Assembly (NCBI GenBank): GCA_902794405.1
Contig: CADBHI010000014.1
Location: forward strand, 1-41,724
Reading direction: 5' to 3'
Length of the DNA: 41,724 nucleotides
From: an uncultured Prevotellaceae bacterium
GTDB taxonomy: Bacteria; Bacteroidota; Bacteroidia; Bacteroidales; Bacteroidaceae
Positions 15,377-25,327 of this stretch are shown in pieces (within the stretch, counting starts at the first letter, position 1; each line of letters begins with the position of its first letter). A program made the position numbers and the translations under genes. Under the pieces are notes generated by a model. The model ran no database searches, was not told the DNA's origin, and was given only the letters and a program-made list of their open reading frames with translations.

Positions 15377-16561
15377 TTAGCCTCTGGCCATCTTATAAAT
15401 CTTCTCCATATCCTCAGCATTAAGCACCTTCAGGCAACCGCAGGTTTTCTGATAGTTACGACTGCACTTGCGCGTCATCTCCTTAATCTCATCATCGGTA
15501 ATATCACGACCTATCAGTTCCTTAATGTTGACAGGCATGCCGATAGCATGGTAGAAGCGCTCCATGGCCTCGATGCCCTTCAACGCTGTTCCCTGAGGGT
15601 CGGTGAAATCGTTAGGCACGTCCATCACATTGACGGCAAAACGTACAAACCGACTCAGATTCTCATGCATCACATAACGTGCCCAACTGGGCCAGATGGC
15701 AGCAAGACCAGCACCATGAGTAGCATCGAACATACCACTCAGCTCATGTTCCAACTGGTGCGTAGCCCAGTCGTCGGCAACGCCACAACCCGTCAGACCA
15801 TTGTGCATCAGACTGCCACCCCACATAATCTGAGCGCGATAGCGATAGTCCTCAGGATTCTTCAGCACAGCAAAGACAGCTGTCTTAATATTGCGGAGCA
15901 TGGCCTCGGCGATGTCGGTGGTAAAGTCCATATCATCGTCCTTGGTAAAATAGCGCTCCATGGTATGCATCATCATATCGGTCACGCCGGCAGCCGTCTG
16001 GTAGGGAGGCAGCGTGAAAGTGCGCCGGGGGTTCATGATGGCAAACTTCGGACGCGAGAGGTTGTTGGAGTAACCGAGCTTCACATCACCATCTTCGTTC
16101 GTAATCACGCTCGACTCGCTCATCTCACTGCCGGCTGCAGGGATCGTCAGCACACAGGCAATCGGCAGCATCTTGGTGGGTGTCGCCTTACCAAGATAAA
16201 CGTCCCAGACATCGCCGTCCAAGCATACGCCATATCCAATGCACTTCGAAGAGTCGATGACACTACCACCACCAACGGCGAGAATAAAGTCGACGCCCTC
16301 CTTACGGCACAATTCAATACCCTTTTGGGCCAGTGACAAACGGGGGTTAGGCACCACGCCACCAAGAGTGACGTATTCTACCCCACCCTCTTTGAGCAAG
16401 CCACAAATCTTATCGAGTAATCCCGAGCGTACGGCACTTTGGCCACCATAATGTACCAGCACCTTCATGCCACCATATTTCTTCACGAGAGCAGCCACCT
16501 GCTCCTCTGACTGTTCGCCAAACACCACTTCTGTCGGTGCATAGTATTTAAAATCTTTCAT
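15377..16561 (-). CDS. Iron-containing alcohol dehydrogenase, YqhD/BDH type
   Basis: A group III alcohol dehydrogenase of 394 residues. The NAD(P) motif is AVGGGSVIDSSK (95-106). Metal ligands fit the family exactly: D195 and H199 (TDMMMHTME), H268 (WATHQ) and H282 (DATHGAGLAAIWP). The closest style is E. coli YqhD/clostridial butanol dehydrogenase, which reduces short-chain aldehydes with NADPH. Here it could use aldehydes released by sugar or amino-acid cleavage; the threonine-aldolase-like gene in the same group would release acetaldehyde (inferred link). The GH9 remnant follows after 22 bases. No promoter box was found in the 50 bases upstream. Confidence 0.9.
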   Translation of the reverse strand: MKDFKYYAPTEVVFGEQSEEQVAALVKKYGGMKVLVHYGGQSAVRSGLLDKICGLLKEGGVEYVTLGGVVPNPRLSLAQKGIELCRKEGVDFILAVGGGSVIDSSKCIGYGVCLDGDVWDVYLGKATPTKMLPIACVLTIPAAGSEMSESSVITNEDGDVKLGYSNNLSRPKFAIMNPRRTFTLPPYQTAAGVTDMMMHTMERYFTKDDDMDFTTDIAEAMLRNIKTAVFAVLKNPEDYRYRAQIMWGGSLMHNGLTGCGVADDWATHQLEHELSGMFDATHGAGLAAIWPSWARYVMHENLSRFVRFAVNVMDVPNDFTDPQGTALKGIEAMERFYHAIGMPVNIKELIGRDITDDEIKEMTRKCSRNYQKTCGCLKVLNAEDMEKIYKMARG

Positions 16562-16611
16562 CTGAGTAATTCTTATAGTTAATGATTTGGTATTATCACA
16601 CTTGAGGTCTA

Positions 16612-19497
16612 TCAGCGCCTATCGCGATTTCCCCACTTCTTATCGTAACGTCCCTCGGTATCAACCTTTCCTCCAAACATATTCAGACGGTAACGCACGT
16701 GGAGCATGGCATAGCTATTAATGCTATTATAGCGAGTATCGCTGCGACCGCTGGCATTCACCCAGCGTTCGTAGTTACTCTGCTGACCAAGCAAATCGTA
16801 GAAGTTCAACGCTACGATAAGCGTCTTGGACTTGAGGAACGACTTCGAGACCTGTCCATTCCAAATAAGTTCGTTGGTGTTCGAAGAAGGATCGTTATAG
16901 CCTCGACGACTATGCTGTCGTAAGTTGCTGGATAATTCTATTCCCAAGGGCAGACGGAGCAACATCTGTCCTCCATAATTGAACTGCCAGGTATCAAGGT
17001 CGGCAGTTGGCTGAAGCTCATTGCGCGAGTGCTGGTAGTTGACATAACCGTCGAGTGTCAATTCCAACCAGTCATTGCGGTAACTCATGTTCAGTCGCTG
17101 GCTCACATTTGTAGTACGGGTGGTATTCTCCTGCGCATCAGACTTGGCCTGTGCCACATAACCAACAAAATTGTTATAGCGCAAACGTGTATCGCTGCCT
17201 AAGTTCCAATGGGCAGCACTATCGATGGCGGTATTAAAATTAAAACCACCGTCAGCGTTCCAGTTGCCATTGATATTCTCTGGACGAGACGTGCTACCAC
17301 CGGTTTCTGCATTGTAGAGTACAAGGTTCGAGATGGAGTTGCGGATATGGCGGTAGTTACCGTAAAGAACGATACTGCGCTTATATTTAGAGATGTAGTT
17401 CTTGTAATAGGCGTTAAGCGAATTGGTGAACTGTGGCTTCAATCCCGGATTACCTTTTGTGATATAGAGCGGATTGGAGTCGTCGGTGATATCGAGCAAC
17501 TGGGTGATATCGGGCTGACGGGTGTCGCCACGATAATGAATCCAGATATCATGCTGGTCGCTAAACTTATAGTGGAAGTCGATGGTAGGTGTCAGATTGG
17601 TGACATTGCGAATGGTATCGACATAGACACCACGATAATCCTGAATGAAGTTTGAATGCTGAGGCTGCACCAGGAAGCCAATGTTGTAGTCGTACTCTTC
17701 CTGGTAATGACGAAGCGTCAAGCGGATGTTGTGTGTATAGTTCTTATACTCCGAGAAGCGACTGAGGTTCTTGTCCAAGAAAGTGGGAAGTGAAGAGTTT
17801 AGAGTGAGGAATTTGTCTTCGCCAATCCATGGATCCCATTCACGGTACTCAGGAGTAAGGCCAGTGAAGGGATTCTGTGGCAGATGACTAAAGTCGTAGG
17901 TCTGACGGTCGCTTTTATTCTGATTGTAGCGCAACTCGTAGTTGGCCTGCAAGTGAGCCCCCTTCCATAATGGTTCGCTATAGGTAAAACTGGCCACATA
18001 GCCCTTGTTATCTGAGGGTGTCGTGTTGTAACGGGCGGTGAAGTAAGTGGAGTCCTCGCCAGCAACATTCTTCACGCGATAAAGGTGTACCTCGTTGTTT
18101 GATGTGCTACGGTTTTCGCTGTCGCCAATCGAACCTTCTACTCGCATAGTAATGTTGCGGCCACGTGGATTCAAACGGCGGTAGAACTGCAGCATACCCC
18201 AGGCATTCTTGTTCTCACCATAGGAGAGGCCTGCACTCTGGTTACGGTTGACGAGGATAGAATTACCATTTAATTGATTAAAATCCAATGGATTATCAGT
18301 ATAAAGGTAGGGATCTTCCGAGAAGGTAGCGCTGGCAGATGACGATGTACCGTCGTTTGTACCATAGCTGCCATTGGCACGAAACAGAATATTCGTCAGC
18401 GTGTCAGGTTTCCATTCAAAACGCACGTTGCCGTTCCAGTTGTCACTACGTGTAAGACTTTTCGAACGACTATTTGAAAAGGTACGGTAGTCCTGACTAT
18501 AGAAATTCTCACTGGCGTTCTCGTTCTCATTGTCGCCGTCACGGTGATTCCAGCGCACATTGGCATCTATCTTCAGTTTATCGCCGTCGTCATAGTTCAG
18601 ATTGGTACCCAGCATCTTACGAGCATTCAGGCCACGTCGGTTCCACCATCCGGCATTCTCCTCCTTATTGTTCATGTTGCCCATAAGCACAAAGCGCATC
18701 TTATCGGTAAAACTGCTACCCATGCCACGTGAGGCATAACGGTGCTCGGTACCGCCAGCCAAATCAAGGTTGGTCATATAACCACGGTTCATACCTTTCT
18801 TGATTGTGAAGTCGAGCACTGGCTCTTTTTCACCATCCTCAATACCAGTGATACGTGCCTGATCGCTCTGCTGGTCGTAGAACTTCACATTCTGGATAAT
18901 GCTGACGGGCAGGTTCTTCAGCGCAGTCTCCACATCGCCCAGCATGAATTCCTTACCGTCAAGCAGTATTTTCTTTATCTGCTTGCCATTGATGGTGATA
19001 TTACCATCCTCATCCACATCGGCACCAGGTATTCGCTTAATGAGTTCTTCTATTGGCGAACCTTCCGGCGTACGGTAAGCATCAGGGCTATATACTAATG
19101 TATCCTTGCGTACGACAACAGGAGCAGCACGTCCCGTTACGATAGCTTCCTTGAGCATAACAGATGACGATGACATCTGCAGCATACCAAGATCCTGATC
19201 CTGATTGCGCCGTAGTGTCACCTCACGCTCTATCGTCTGAAAGCCCACCGATGAAACGCGCAGGCGATAAATACCATTTGAGGGGGCCTCTACCGAAAAT
19301 TCTCCACGAAGATTTGAAACAGTACCACCCACAAAAGAACTGTCCTTCGCCCAGAACAGCTGCACTGAAGCCTGTGCCAACGGTTCTTTCTCGTCGGCAT
19401 CCATTATTTGTCCGCTAATGGTTAATCCCTGCCGCGGCTGAGCTACAGCACCTAAGAGTGTCAGTCCCAGAAAAACCAACAAATAAACGTACTTCAT
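16612..19497 (-). CDS. TonB-linked outer-membrane beta-barrel receptor
   Basis: A 961-residue outer-membrane protein. The signal peptide (KYVYLLVFLGLTLLGAVAQ) is followed by a carboxypeptidase-regulatory-like domain (GLTISGQIMDADEKEPLAQA ... VSSVGFQTIEREV, about 25-110). The plug has RRKDTLVYSPDAYRTPEGSPIEELIKRIPG-like features (IEELIKRIPGADVDEDGNI) and the rest is a beta-barrel of the outer-membrane family common in Bacteroidales, with no SusC signature and no SusD neighbour. Ligand unknown; peptides, metals or glycans are all possible. A dispersed repeat adds KFLTLNSSLPTF in the barrel (around 17787-17812). It is divergent from dxs. No clear -7 box was found upstream of 19497. Confidence 0.88.
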   Translation of the reverse strand: MKYVYLLVFLGLTLLGAVAQPRQGLTISGQIMDADEKEPLAQASVQLFWAKDSSFVGGTVSNLRGEFSVEAPSNGIYRLRVSSVGFQTIEREVTLRRNQDQDLGMLQMSSSSVMLKEAIVTGRAAPVVVRKDTLVYSPDAYRTPEGSPIEELIKRIPGADVDEDGNITINGKQIKKILLDGKEFMLGDVETALKNLPVSIIQNVKFYDQQSDQARITGIEDGEKEPVLDFTIKKGMNRGYMTNLDLAGGTEHRYASRGMGSSFTDKMRFVLMGNMNNKEENAGWWNRRGLNARKMLGTNLNYDDGDKLKIDANVRWNHRDGDNENENASENFYSQDYRTFSNSRSKSLTRSDNWNGNVRFEWKPDTLTNILFRANGSYGTNDGTSSSASATFSEDPYLYTDNPLDFNQLNGNSILVNRNQSAGLSYGENKNAWGMLQFYRRLNPRGRNITMRVEGSIGDSENRSTSNNEVHLYRVKNVAGEDSTYFTARYNTTPSDNKGYVASFTYSEPLWKGAHLQANYELRYNQNKSDRQTYDFSHLPQNPFTGLTPEYREWDPWIGEDKFLTLNSSLPTFLDKNLSRFSEYKNYTHNIRLTLRHYQEEYDYNIGFLVQPQHSNFIQDYRGVYVDTIRNVTNLTPTIDFHYKFSDQHDIWIHYRGDTRQPDITQLLDITDDSNPLYITKGNPGLKPQFTNSLNAYYKNYISKYKRSIVLYGNYRHIRNSISNLVLYNAETGGSTSRPENINGNWNADGGFNFNTAIDSAAHWNLGSDTRLRYNNFVGYVAQAKSDAQENTTRTTNVSQRLNMSYRNDWLELTLDGYVNYQHSRNELQPTADLDTWQFNYGGQMLLRLPLGIELSSNLRQHSRRGYNDPSSNTNELIWNGQVSKSFLKSKTLIVALNFYDLLGQQSNYERWVNASGRSDTRYNSINSYAMLHVRYRLNMFGGKVDTEGRYDKKWGNRDRR
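17787..17812 (-). repeat. Diverged AGTGAAGAG repeat inside TonB-linked receptor
   Basis: GGGAAGTGAAGAGTTTAGAG and GTGAGGAATT resemble the TTTTAAGTGAAGAGTGAAGA element at 7369 and 21483. Because the gene is on the other strand it is read as FLTLNSSLPTF. Confidence 0.6.
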
Positions 19498-19582
19498 ACA
19501 ATTTAGCTAAATCTTTTATTCGTTTTGATGTGGCAAATCGAAAAAAGTTTAATTTTTCCTTTTATTTTTCTTACTTATTTTG

Positions 19583-19590
19583 TAATTTTG
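19583..19590 (+). promoter_or_regulatory. -7 box for dxs-trkA-trkH (very short or no leader)
   Basis: TAATTTTG matches TAnnTTTG. The expected start of transcription, about 19594-19597, is at most a few bases before the ATG at 19598, so the dxs message may be leaderless. A -33 TTTG was not clear in the T-rich upstream DNA. Confidence 0.65.
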
Positions 19591-19597
19591 CGCCCAA

Positions 19598-21499
19598 ATG
19601 GAAAAACAACAGTTAGGGTTACTCAAGAGTATTGACTATCCATCTGACCTCCGTCGCTTGGAAATAGACCAACTGCCGCAGGTTTGCGAAGAGCTTCGAC
19701 AGGATATTGTCGAAGAGCTTTCCGTCAATCCCGGACACTTGGCTTCAAGCCTTGGGGTAGTAGAGCTGACCGTGGCTTTGCACTATGTCTTTGATACACC
19801 CAATGATCGGATTGTTTGGGACGTAGGCCATCAAGCCTACGGACACAAGATTCTGACAGGGCGGCGCGAACAGTTTGCGACGAACCGCAAATTGGGCGGC
19901 ATACGTCCATTCCCATCACCCTTAGAGAGTGAATATGACACGTTTGCATGCGGACATGCCTCCAATTCTATTTCGGCAGCACTCGGCATGGCGGTCGCTT
20001 CCAGAGTGGATCAAAGCTCAAAGGCCGAAGGTGAAACTGAGCGCAAGGTAGTGGCTGTTATTGGTGACGGTGCCATGTCGGGAGGCCTTGCCTTCGAGGG
20101 ACTGAACAATGTCTCGTCATCGCCCAACGACCTACTGATTATCCTAAACGACAACAACATGTCCATCGACCGTTCGGTGGGTGGTATGAAACAATACCTG
20201 TTAGGGCTGAACACTAACGAGACGTACAACGCCGTACGCTTCAAAGTAGAACGCTGGCTGCACGGCAAGGGCATGATGCCTGACGACCGCCGTAAGGGGC
20301 TTATCCGACTGTCGAACGCCTTCAAGAGTGCCATCTCCCACCAACAGAACATCTTCGAGGGCATGAATATTCGCTATTTCGGTCCTTTTGACGGCCACAA
20401 TGTGAAAGAACTTGTGCGCATTCTTCGGCAGTTAAAGACAATGAAAGGGCCGAAACTGCTACATATTCATACGCAGAAAGGACACGGCTATGCTCCTGCT
20501 GAACGCGACGTCACCACGTGGCATGCTCCAGGAAAATTCGACCCCGAAACGGGAGAGCGTATCGTCGACAATGACCCCTCGAAGCCTCAGAAGTATCAGG
20601 ACGTATTCGGACATACCCTTTTAGAACTGGCCAAGCTGAACCCCAAGATTGTCGGCGTTACGCCAGCCATGCCAACAGGATGTTCGATGAACATCATGAT
20701 GAAAGAATACCCTGAGCGTACATTCGACGTAGGTATTGCCGAGGGACACGCCGTCACCTTCTCGGGCGGCATGGCCAAGGACGGGTTGATTCCCTTCTGT
20801 AACATCTACTCCGCATTTGCTCAACGTGCTTACGACCATATTATTCATGACGTGGCACTACTCGGCCTGCATGTCGTGCTTTGCTTTGACCGCGCCGGAT
20901 TGGTAGGCGAAGATGGTTCGACACACCACGGAGCCTTTGACCTGGCTGCCCTTCGACCAGTTCCGAACCTGACCATCGCTTCGCCAATGGACGAGCATGA
21001 ACTGCGCCGGCTGATGTATACGGCTCAGCTGCCTGACAAGGGACCGTTCGTTATACGATACCCCCGTGGTGGTGGCGTACTGAAAGACTGGCGCTGCCCA
21101 CTGGAAGAAATCAAAGTAGGTACCGGCCGACGTCTGCGTGACGGCAAGAATGTGGCCGTACTGAGCATTGGAGCTATTGGAAACGAAGCACTACAGGCTG
21201 CAGAGGCTACTGATGCAGCCATGTACGATATGCGTTTCCTGAAACCACTCGACGAACATCTACTTCATGAGATAGGCCAGCGTTTCCAGCGCATTGTCAC
21301 CGTAGAGAATGGCGTACGCAACGGTGGCCTTGGCTCTGCTGTCATGGAATGGTTGGGTGACCACGGTTATCAGACACATGTCACCCGGTTAGGATTACCC
21401 GTCGACCATTTCGTTGAGCATGGCACCGTCGCCGAATTGCAGCATCTCGTAGGACTCGATGTAGAAAGTATCAAGAAGGCCATTTTAAGTGAAGAGTGA
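19598..21499 (+). CDS. dxs: 1-deoxy-D-xylulose-5-phosphate synthase
   Basis: Condenses pyruvate and glyceraldehyde 3-phosphate to DXP, the first step of the MEP isoprenoid pathway (also used for thiamine and pyridoxal). It has 633 residues, close to the usual length. Thiamine-diphosphate elements include [10 protein letters not shown] (44-53), [10 protein letters not shown] (75-84), [10 protein letters not shown] (154-163) with the following LNDNNMS, and [15 protein letters not shown] in the second domain; [14 protein letters not shown] is the conserved loop after it. The ATG at 19598 fits the family N-terminus. The last codons and TGA (21497-21499) lie inside a dispersed repeat that ends the protein in AILSEE. 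trkA follows after 43 bases, trkH overlaps trkA. Confidence 0.97.
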   Translation: MEKQQLGLLKSIDYPSDLRRLEIDQLPQVCEELRQDIVEELSVNPGHLASSLGVVELTVALHYVFDTPNDRIVWDVGHQAYGHKILTGRREQFATNRKLGGIRPFPSPLESEYDTFACGHASNSISAALGMAVASRVDQSSKAEGETERKVVAVIGDGAMSGGLAFEGLNNVSSSPNDLLIILNDNNMSIDRSVGGMKQYLLGLNTNETYNAVRFKVERWLHGKGMMPDDRRKGLIRLSNAFKSAISHQQNIFEGMNIRYFGPFDGHNVKELVRILRQLKTMKGPKLLHIHTQKGHGYAPAERDVTTWHAPGKFDPETGERIVDNDPSKPQKYQDVFGHTLLELAKLNPKIVGVTPAMPTGCSMNIMMKEYPERTFDVGIAEGHAVTFSGGMAKDGLIPFCNIYSAFAQRAYDHIIHDVALLGLHVVLCFDRAGLVGEDGSTHHGAFDLAALRPVPNLTIASPMDEHELRRLMYTAQLPDKGPFVIRYPRGGGVLKDWRCPLEEIKVGTGRRLRDGKNVAVLSIGAIGNEALQAAEATDAAMYDMRFLKPLDEHLLHEIGQRFQRIVTVENGVRNGGLGSAVMEWLGDHGYQTHVTRLGLPVDHFVEHGTVAELQHLVGLDVESIKKAILSEE

Positions 21500-21523
21500 A
21501 GAGTGAAGAATCGGCTTACGCCG
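21483..21523 (+). repeat. AGTGAAGAG repeat spanning the dxs stop codon
   Basis: TTTTAAGTGAAGAGTGAAGA, GTGAAGAATCGGCTTACGCCG: a close match to 7369-7416. The CGGCTTACGCCG end can form a short hairpin. The dxs TGA stop is inside the element, so the C-terminus of DXS here is partly repeat-encoded. Confidence 0.85.
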
Positions 21524-21542
21524 TGAAGAGAGGATATATATT

Positions 21543-22898
21543 ATGAAAATAGTCATTGTCGGAGCCGGGGCCGTAGGAACCCACTTGTCAAAGCTGTTAT
21601 CGCGAGAACATCAGGATTGCGTACTGATTGACGATAATGAGGAACGCTTAGAAGGCGTTGCCGAGTACGATGTCATGACCTATAATGCTTTGCCTACAAG
21701 TATCAGTGCCCTCAAGGATGCGGGAACAGCAAATGCCGACCTTTTTATTGGAGTCACCACCGAGGAGACCACCAATATTGCAGCCTGCACCATTGCCCAC
21801 GGACTTGGTGCTAAAAAGACGGTTGCCCGCATCGACAACTACGAATACCTCTCAGCACAGAACCAGCGCTTCTTCCAACAGCTTGGAATCGACTCAATGG
21901 TCTATCCGGAAGTACTGGCTGCCTCCGACATTGTAGCTGGCTTAAAGATGTCGTGGGTACGTCAGCGATGGGACGTCCACGGTGGCGCCCTCGTTCTTTT
22001 GGGCATTAAGCTGCGTGAAGGGTGCGAAATACTTAACCAGCCCCTGAAAGACCTCTGCGGTCCCGACGATCCCTACCATGTGGTGGCCGTTAAGCGTGAT
22101 GACGAGACCATCATTCCTGGCGGACTTGACACATTGAAGCTCAACGACCTGGCCTATTTCATGACCACTCAGGAGTATATTCCCTACATCCGAAAGATTG
22201 TAGGCAAGGAGCATTACACCGATGTCAAGAACGTCATCATCATGGGTGGTGGCAAAACAGCCGTCCGTGCTACATTGGCCATTCCCGACTACATGAACGT
22301 GAAAATCATTGAGAAAGATGCTGAGCGATGTGAAAAGCTCAACCAGTTGCTCAGTGAAAGCGACGCGATGGTCATCCATGGCGATGGCCGCGATTTAGGT
22401 CTTCTTGAGGACGAGGGCATCCGTTCCACTCAAGCTTTCGTGGCCCTGACAGGCAATGCCGAGACCAATATCCTGGCCTGCCTGACGGCCAAGAAACTCG
22501 GTGTACGCAAAACCGTGGCTATGATTGAGAACCTGGACTACGTGTCAATGGCGGAAAGCCTTGATATAGGCACCATCATCAACAAGAAAACCGTCGCAGC
22601 CAGCCACATCTATCAAATGATGCTCGGCGCCGATGTCAGCAATTTGCGTTCGCTGATGCTTGTCGACAGCGAAGTGGCCGAATTTGTGGCTGCTGAGGGC
22701 TCACTTGTGACAAAGCGCATGGTCAAAGACCTGGGACTGCCATTTGGCACCACCATCGGCGGACTTGTTCGTGCCGGACAGGGAATGCTTGTGAGCGGAA
22801 GCAGCCAGATACAGCCAGGAGACTCTGTCATGGTATTCTGCCATGAGCAAAAACTCAACAATATTGAAAAGTTCTTCAAGAAGACTTTGTTATGGTAA
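21543..22898 (+). CDS. trkA: Trk potassium uptake system regulatory protein TrkA
   Basis: Cytoplasmic nucleotide-binding subunit of the Trk K+ channel, 451 residues, with two RCK (TrkA-N/TrkA-C) units. The first Rossmann motif is IVGAGAVGTHL (residues 5-15) with acidic IDDNEERLE; the second is VIIMGGGKTAV near 233 with IIEKDAERCEKLN. The TrkA-C parts follow each (GIKLREGCEILNQPLKDL; AEGSLVTKRMVKDLG). It binds NAD(H)/ATP and gates TrkH. The final codons overlap trkH (22892-22898), as expected for coupled subunits. Confidence 0.96.
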   Translation: MKIVIVGAGAVGTHLSKLLSREHQDCVLIDDNEERLEGVAEYDVMTYNALPTSISALKDAGTANADLFIGVTTEETTNIAACTIAHGLGAKKTVARIDNYEYLSAQNQRFFQQLGIDSMVYPEVLAASDIVAGLKMSWVRQRWDVHGGALVLLGIKLREGCEILNQPLKDLCGPDDPYHVVAVKRDDETIIPGGLDTLKLNDLAYFMTTQEYIPYIRKIVGKEHYTDVKNVIIMGGGKTAVRATLAIPDYMNVKIIEKDAERCEKLNQLLSESDAMVIHGDGRDLGLLEDEGIRSTQAFVALTGNAETNILACLTAKKLGVRKTVAMIENLDYVSMAESLDIGTIINKKTVAASHIYQMMLGADVSNLRSLMLVDSEVAEFVAAEGSLVTKRMVKDLGLPFGTTIGGLVRAGQGMLVSGSSQIQPGDSVMVFCHEQKLNNIEKFFKKTLLW

Positions 22899-24352
22899 AC
22901 TTCCGCATCATCAGCAAGATTATCGGCTCATTGCTATTCATAGAGGCACTCTTTATGGGCCTATGCCTGGCAATGGCCTTCAGCCATCATGAGGACGACG
23001 TGCTGGCTTTCCTGCTGTCGATGCTGCTGACCTTCGGTTTCGGTTTCATTTTCCTCTTCCTCGGACGTAACTCCGTTAATATCCTGAGCCGTCGCGATGC
23101 CTTTGTGGTGGTGACTGCCGTGTGGGTCATTTTCTCCATCTTCGGCATGTTCCCCTTTATCATTCATGGAAGCATCGGTAACCTGACCGATGCGTTTTTT
23201 GAAACCATGTCAGGATTCACAACCACTGGGGCCACTATTTTCGACGACGTAGAATGTCTGCCCCATGGCATACTCTTTTGGCGGTCGCTCATGCAGTGGA
23301 TTGGTGGACTGGGAATCGTATTCTTCACCATAGCCATTCTTCCATCGCTTGTTGGTGGAAGTGTCAAGGTCTTCGCAGCCGAAGCCACCGGCCCCATCAA
23401 AGCCAAGATGCACCCGCGGCTTTCAACCACCGCCAAGTGGATTTGGTCTATCTATCTGCTGCTCACCATTGGCTGCGGCCTATCATTTTGGGCAGCCGGC
23501 ATGGACTGGTTCGAAGCAACCAACTATTCAATGACTACCACGGCCACAGGCGGTTTTTCCATTCACAACTTAGGTACCGTGGTCTTCCAATCTCCTGCCA
23601 TTGACTACGTTTCTATCATATTCCAGTTTTTCTCAGGCATCAATTTCACCTTATTATATTTTAGTATCTTCAAGCTGCGTCTCGGCGCCCTCTTCCGTAA
23701 TGCTGAATTCCGGCTTTACATCATTGTCGTTGCCGTCAGCTCACTCTGGATCATGTTCCTGCTGCTGACACGTTTGGACTACTCAATAGAGCATGCCTTC
23801 CGCTCTGCGCTTTTCCATGTCGTGTCGTTCATCACGACTACAGGCGTTTTAGGTGGCGACAATGTTGGGCAATGGCCCCACATCACATGGGTCATCCTTG
23901 GCGTAGTCATGTTTCTCGGAGCCTGTGCAGGCAGTACCAGCGGCGGTTTCAAATGCATCCGTGGCATCATGCTCCTACAGGTGTTACGCAACAATTTCCG
24001 CCAGATCCTGCACCCCAATGCCGTGCTTCCCGTAAGGGTGAACGGGCAGAGCGTTCCTCAATCAAAACTGGTGGCACTATTTGCATTCTTCGCATTAACC
24101 ATCTTCATGTTGCTCTTCACAGCCACCTGCATGATCATTGCCGACATCGACATGATCAACTCCGTCGTCATTGCCCTCAGTTGTATCAGCAATGTCGGAA
24201 TGTCGCTCTCCACAGAAGTAGGTCCCGTACTCTCCTGGTCAGTATTGCCCGAACACGTCAAGTGGCTCCTCTGCCTATTGATGCTAATGGGACGTCTGGA
24301 AATCATGACCGTCCTCGTGCTTTTCACCCGCGCCTTCTGGAAAGAAAACTAA
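22892..24352 (+). CDS. trkH: Trk potassium uptake system membrane subunit TrkH
   Basis: Potassium-translocating inner-membrane protein, 486 residues, with about ten hydrophobic segments and the repeated pore motifs: ETMSGFTTTGATIF, YSMTTTATGGFS, SFITTTGVLGGD and CISNVGMSLS, corresponding to the four selectivity-filter loops (TTTGAT, TATGGF, TTTGVL, NVGMS). CAGSTSGGFKCIRGIML is the conserved TrkH loop. Its ATG lies inside the end of trkA, so translation is coupled. It ends 54 bases before the next promoter; no strong terminator was seen. Confidence 0.96.
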   Translation: MVNFRIISKIIGSLLFIEALFMGLCLAMAFSHHEDDVLAFLLSMLLTFGFGFIFLFLGRNSVNILSRRDAFVVVTAVWVIFSIFGMFPFIIHGSIGNLTDAFFETMSGFTTTGATIFDDVECLPHGILFWRSLMQWIGGLGIVFFTIAILPSLVGGSVKVFAAEATGPIKAKMHPRLSTTAKWIWSIYLLLTIGCGLSFWAAGMDWFEATNYSMTTTATGGFSIHNLGTVVFQSPAIDYVSIIFQFFSGINFTLLYFSIFKLRLGALFRNAEFRLYIIVVAVSSLWIMFLLLTRLDYSIEHAFRSALFHVVSFITTTGVLGGDNVGQWPHITWVILGVVMFLGACAGSTSGGFKCIRGIMLLQVLRNNFRQILHPNAVLPVRVNGQSVPQSKLVALFAFFALTIFMLLFTATCMIIADIDMINSVVIALSCISNVGMSLSTEVGPVLSWSVLPEHVKWLLCLLMLMGRLEIMTVLVLFTRAFWKEN

Positions 24353-24405
24353 GTTTTTTATTCTGAAATTTCCCCCGATTATTCTGTAATCTGAAAAATA
24401 ATCAC

Positions 24406-24413
24406 TAACTTTG
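24406..24413 (+). promoter_or_regulatory. -7 box for the Rpn-type nuclease gene
   Basis: TAACTTTG fits TAnnTTTG, 27 bases before the ATG at 24440. No good TTTG was found at -33. Confidence 0.65.
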
Positions 24414-24439
24414 CGCCATAATTATAAAGCATTACAACT

Positions 24440-25291
24440 ATGGGAAAGTATTTAGACCCGAGAGCCGACCTGACTTTCAAGAAGATATTCGGCGAGCATA
24501 AGCACCTTGTCATCAGTCTGCTTAACGCCCTTCTCCCCTTGAAGGACGACGAGTGCGTGGAGAGTATTGAGTATTGGCCAGCCGACCAAATCCCCGAACG
24601 CACTGAAGCCGAGAAATACAGCATCGTGGACGTGTGCTGCAAGGACAACAAGCAGCGAGAGTTCATCGTCGAGATGCAGATGACGTGGACGGAATCGTTC
24701 AAGAAGCGCGTGCTCCTGAACGCCTCAAAGGCATACGTGGCACAGACCAACAAGGGTATGAAATACAAGAATCTGCAGCCCGTCTATGCGCTGAACTTCG
24801 TCAATGCCCAGTTCATGAAAGACGTGGACGACTACTATCACTACTACCACCTCGTCCACGACAAGTACACCGACAAGGTGATTGACGGTCTGCACCTCAT
24901 CTTTGTGGAACTGCCGAAATTTAAGCCCCAAACCATCAGCGAACGCAAGATGCAGGTGCTGTGGCTCCGCTTCCTCACTGAGATCAACGACAAGACGCAG
25001 GAGGCTCCCGCAGAACTGTTGGAGAACGCCGAAGTGAGCGAAGCCCTCGAAATCCTGGAACGAGCCGCCTTCACCGATGCCGAAATGCGAGCCTATGACA
25101 AGTTCTGGGATGAAGTATCTTCATTGAGAACCATCGAGGGCGACTGGGAGGATAAGTTAAAAGAAGCCGAGGCCAAGTTAAAACAAGACAAGCTCGACAC
25201 CGCCCGCAAGCTGAAGGCTATGAACGTGATGACCACCGCACAGATTGCCGAGGCCACCGGCCTCACCGCCGAAGAAATCGAAGCCCTATAA
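24440..25291 (+). CDS. Rpn family recombination-promoting nuclease / PD-(D/E)XK putative transposase
   Basis: The 283-residue protein starts MGKYLDPRADLTFKKIFGEH, the typical opening of this Bacteroidales family. The PD-(D/E)XK core is visible as D64 (SIVDVCC) and E78-M-Q80 (FIVEMQM), followed by RVLLNASKAYVAQTNKG and the LKNLQPVYALNFVN-like strand. The C-terminus has a coiled-coil lysine-rich segment and a helix-turn-helix-like MTTAQIAEATGLTAEEIEAL. Known Rpn proteins are DNA endonucleases that stimulate recA-independent recombination and some act in phage defence; the role here is inferred by family only. It has its own promoter and terminator and lies in an accessory islet between trkH and the helicase. 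Confidence 0.88.
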   Translation: MGKYLDPRADLTFKKIFGEHKHLVISLLNALLPLKDDECVESIEYWPADQIPERTEAEKYSIVDVCCKDNKQREFIVEMQMTWTESFKKRVLLNASKAYVAQTNKGMKYKNLQPVYALNFVNAQFMKDVDDYYHYYHLVHDKYTDKVIDGLHLIFVELPKFKPQTISERKMQVLWLRFLTEINDKTQEAPAELLENAEVSEALEILERAAFTDAEMRAYDKFWDEVSSLRTIEGDWEDKLKEAEAKLKQDKLDTARKLKAMNVMTTAQIAEATGLTAEEIEAL

Positions 25292-25327
25292 TATAATAAT
25301 GTAGGGAACACAAACGGGATTACAGAA

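Noticed and set aside
16612-19497. SusC importer of a polysaccharide utilisation locus
   Set aside because: The protein is a TonB-linked outer-membrane beta-barrel type and no SusD-like lipoprotein is beside it.
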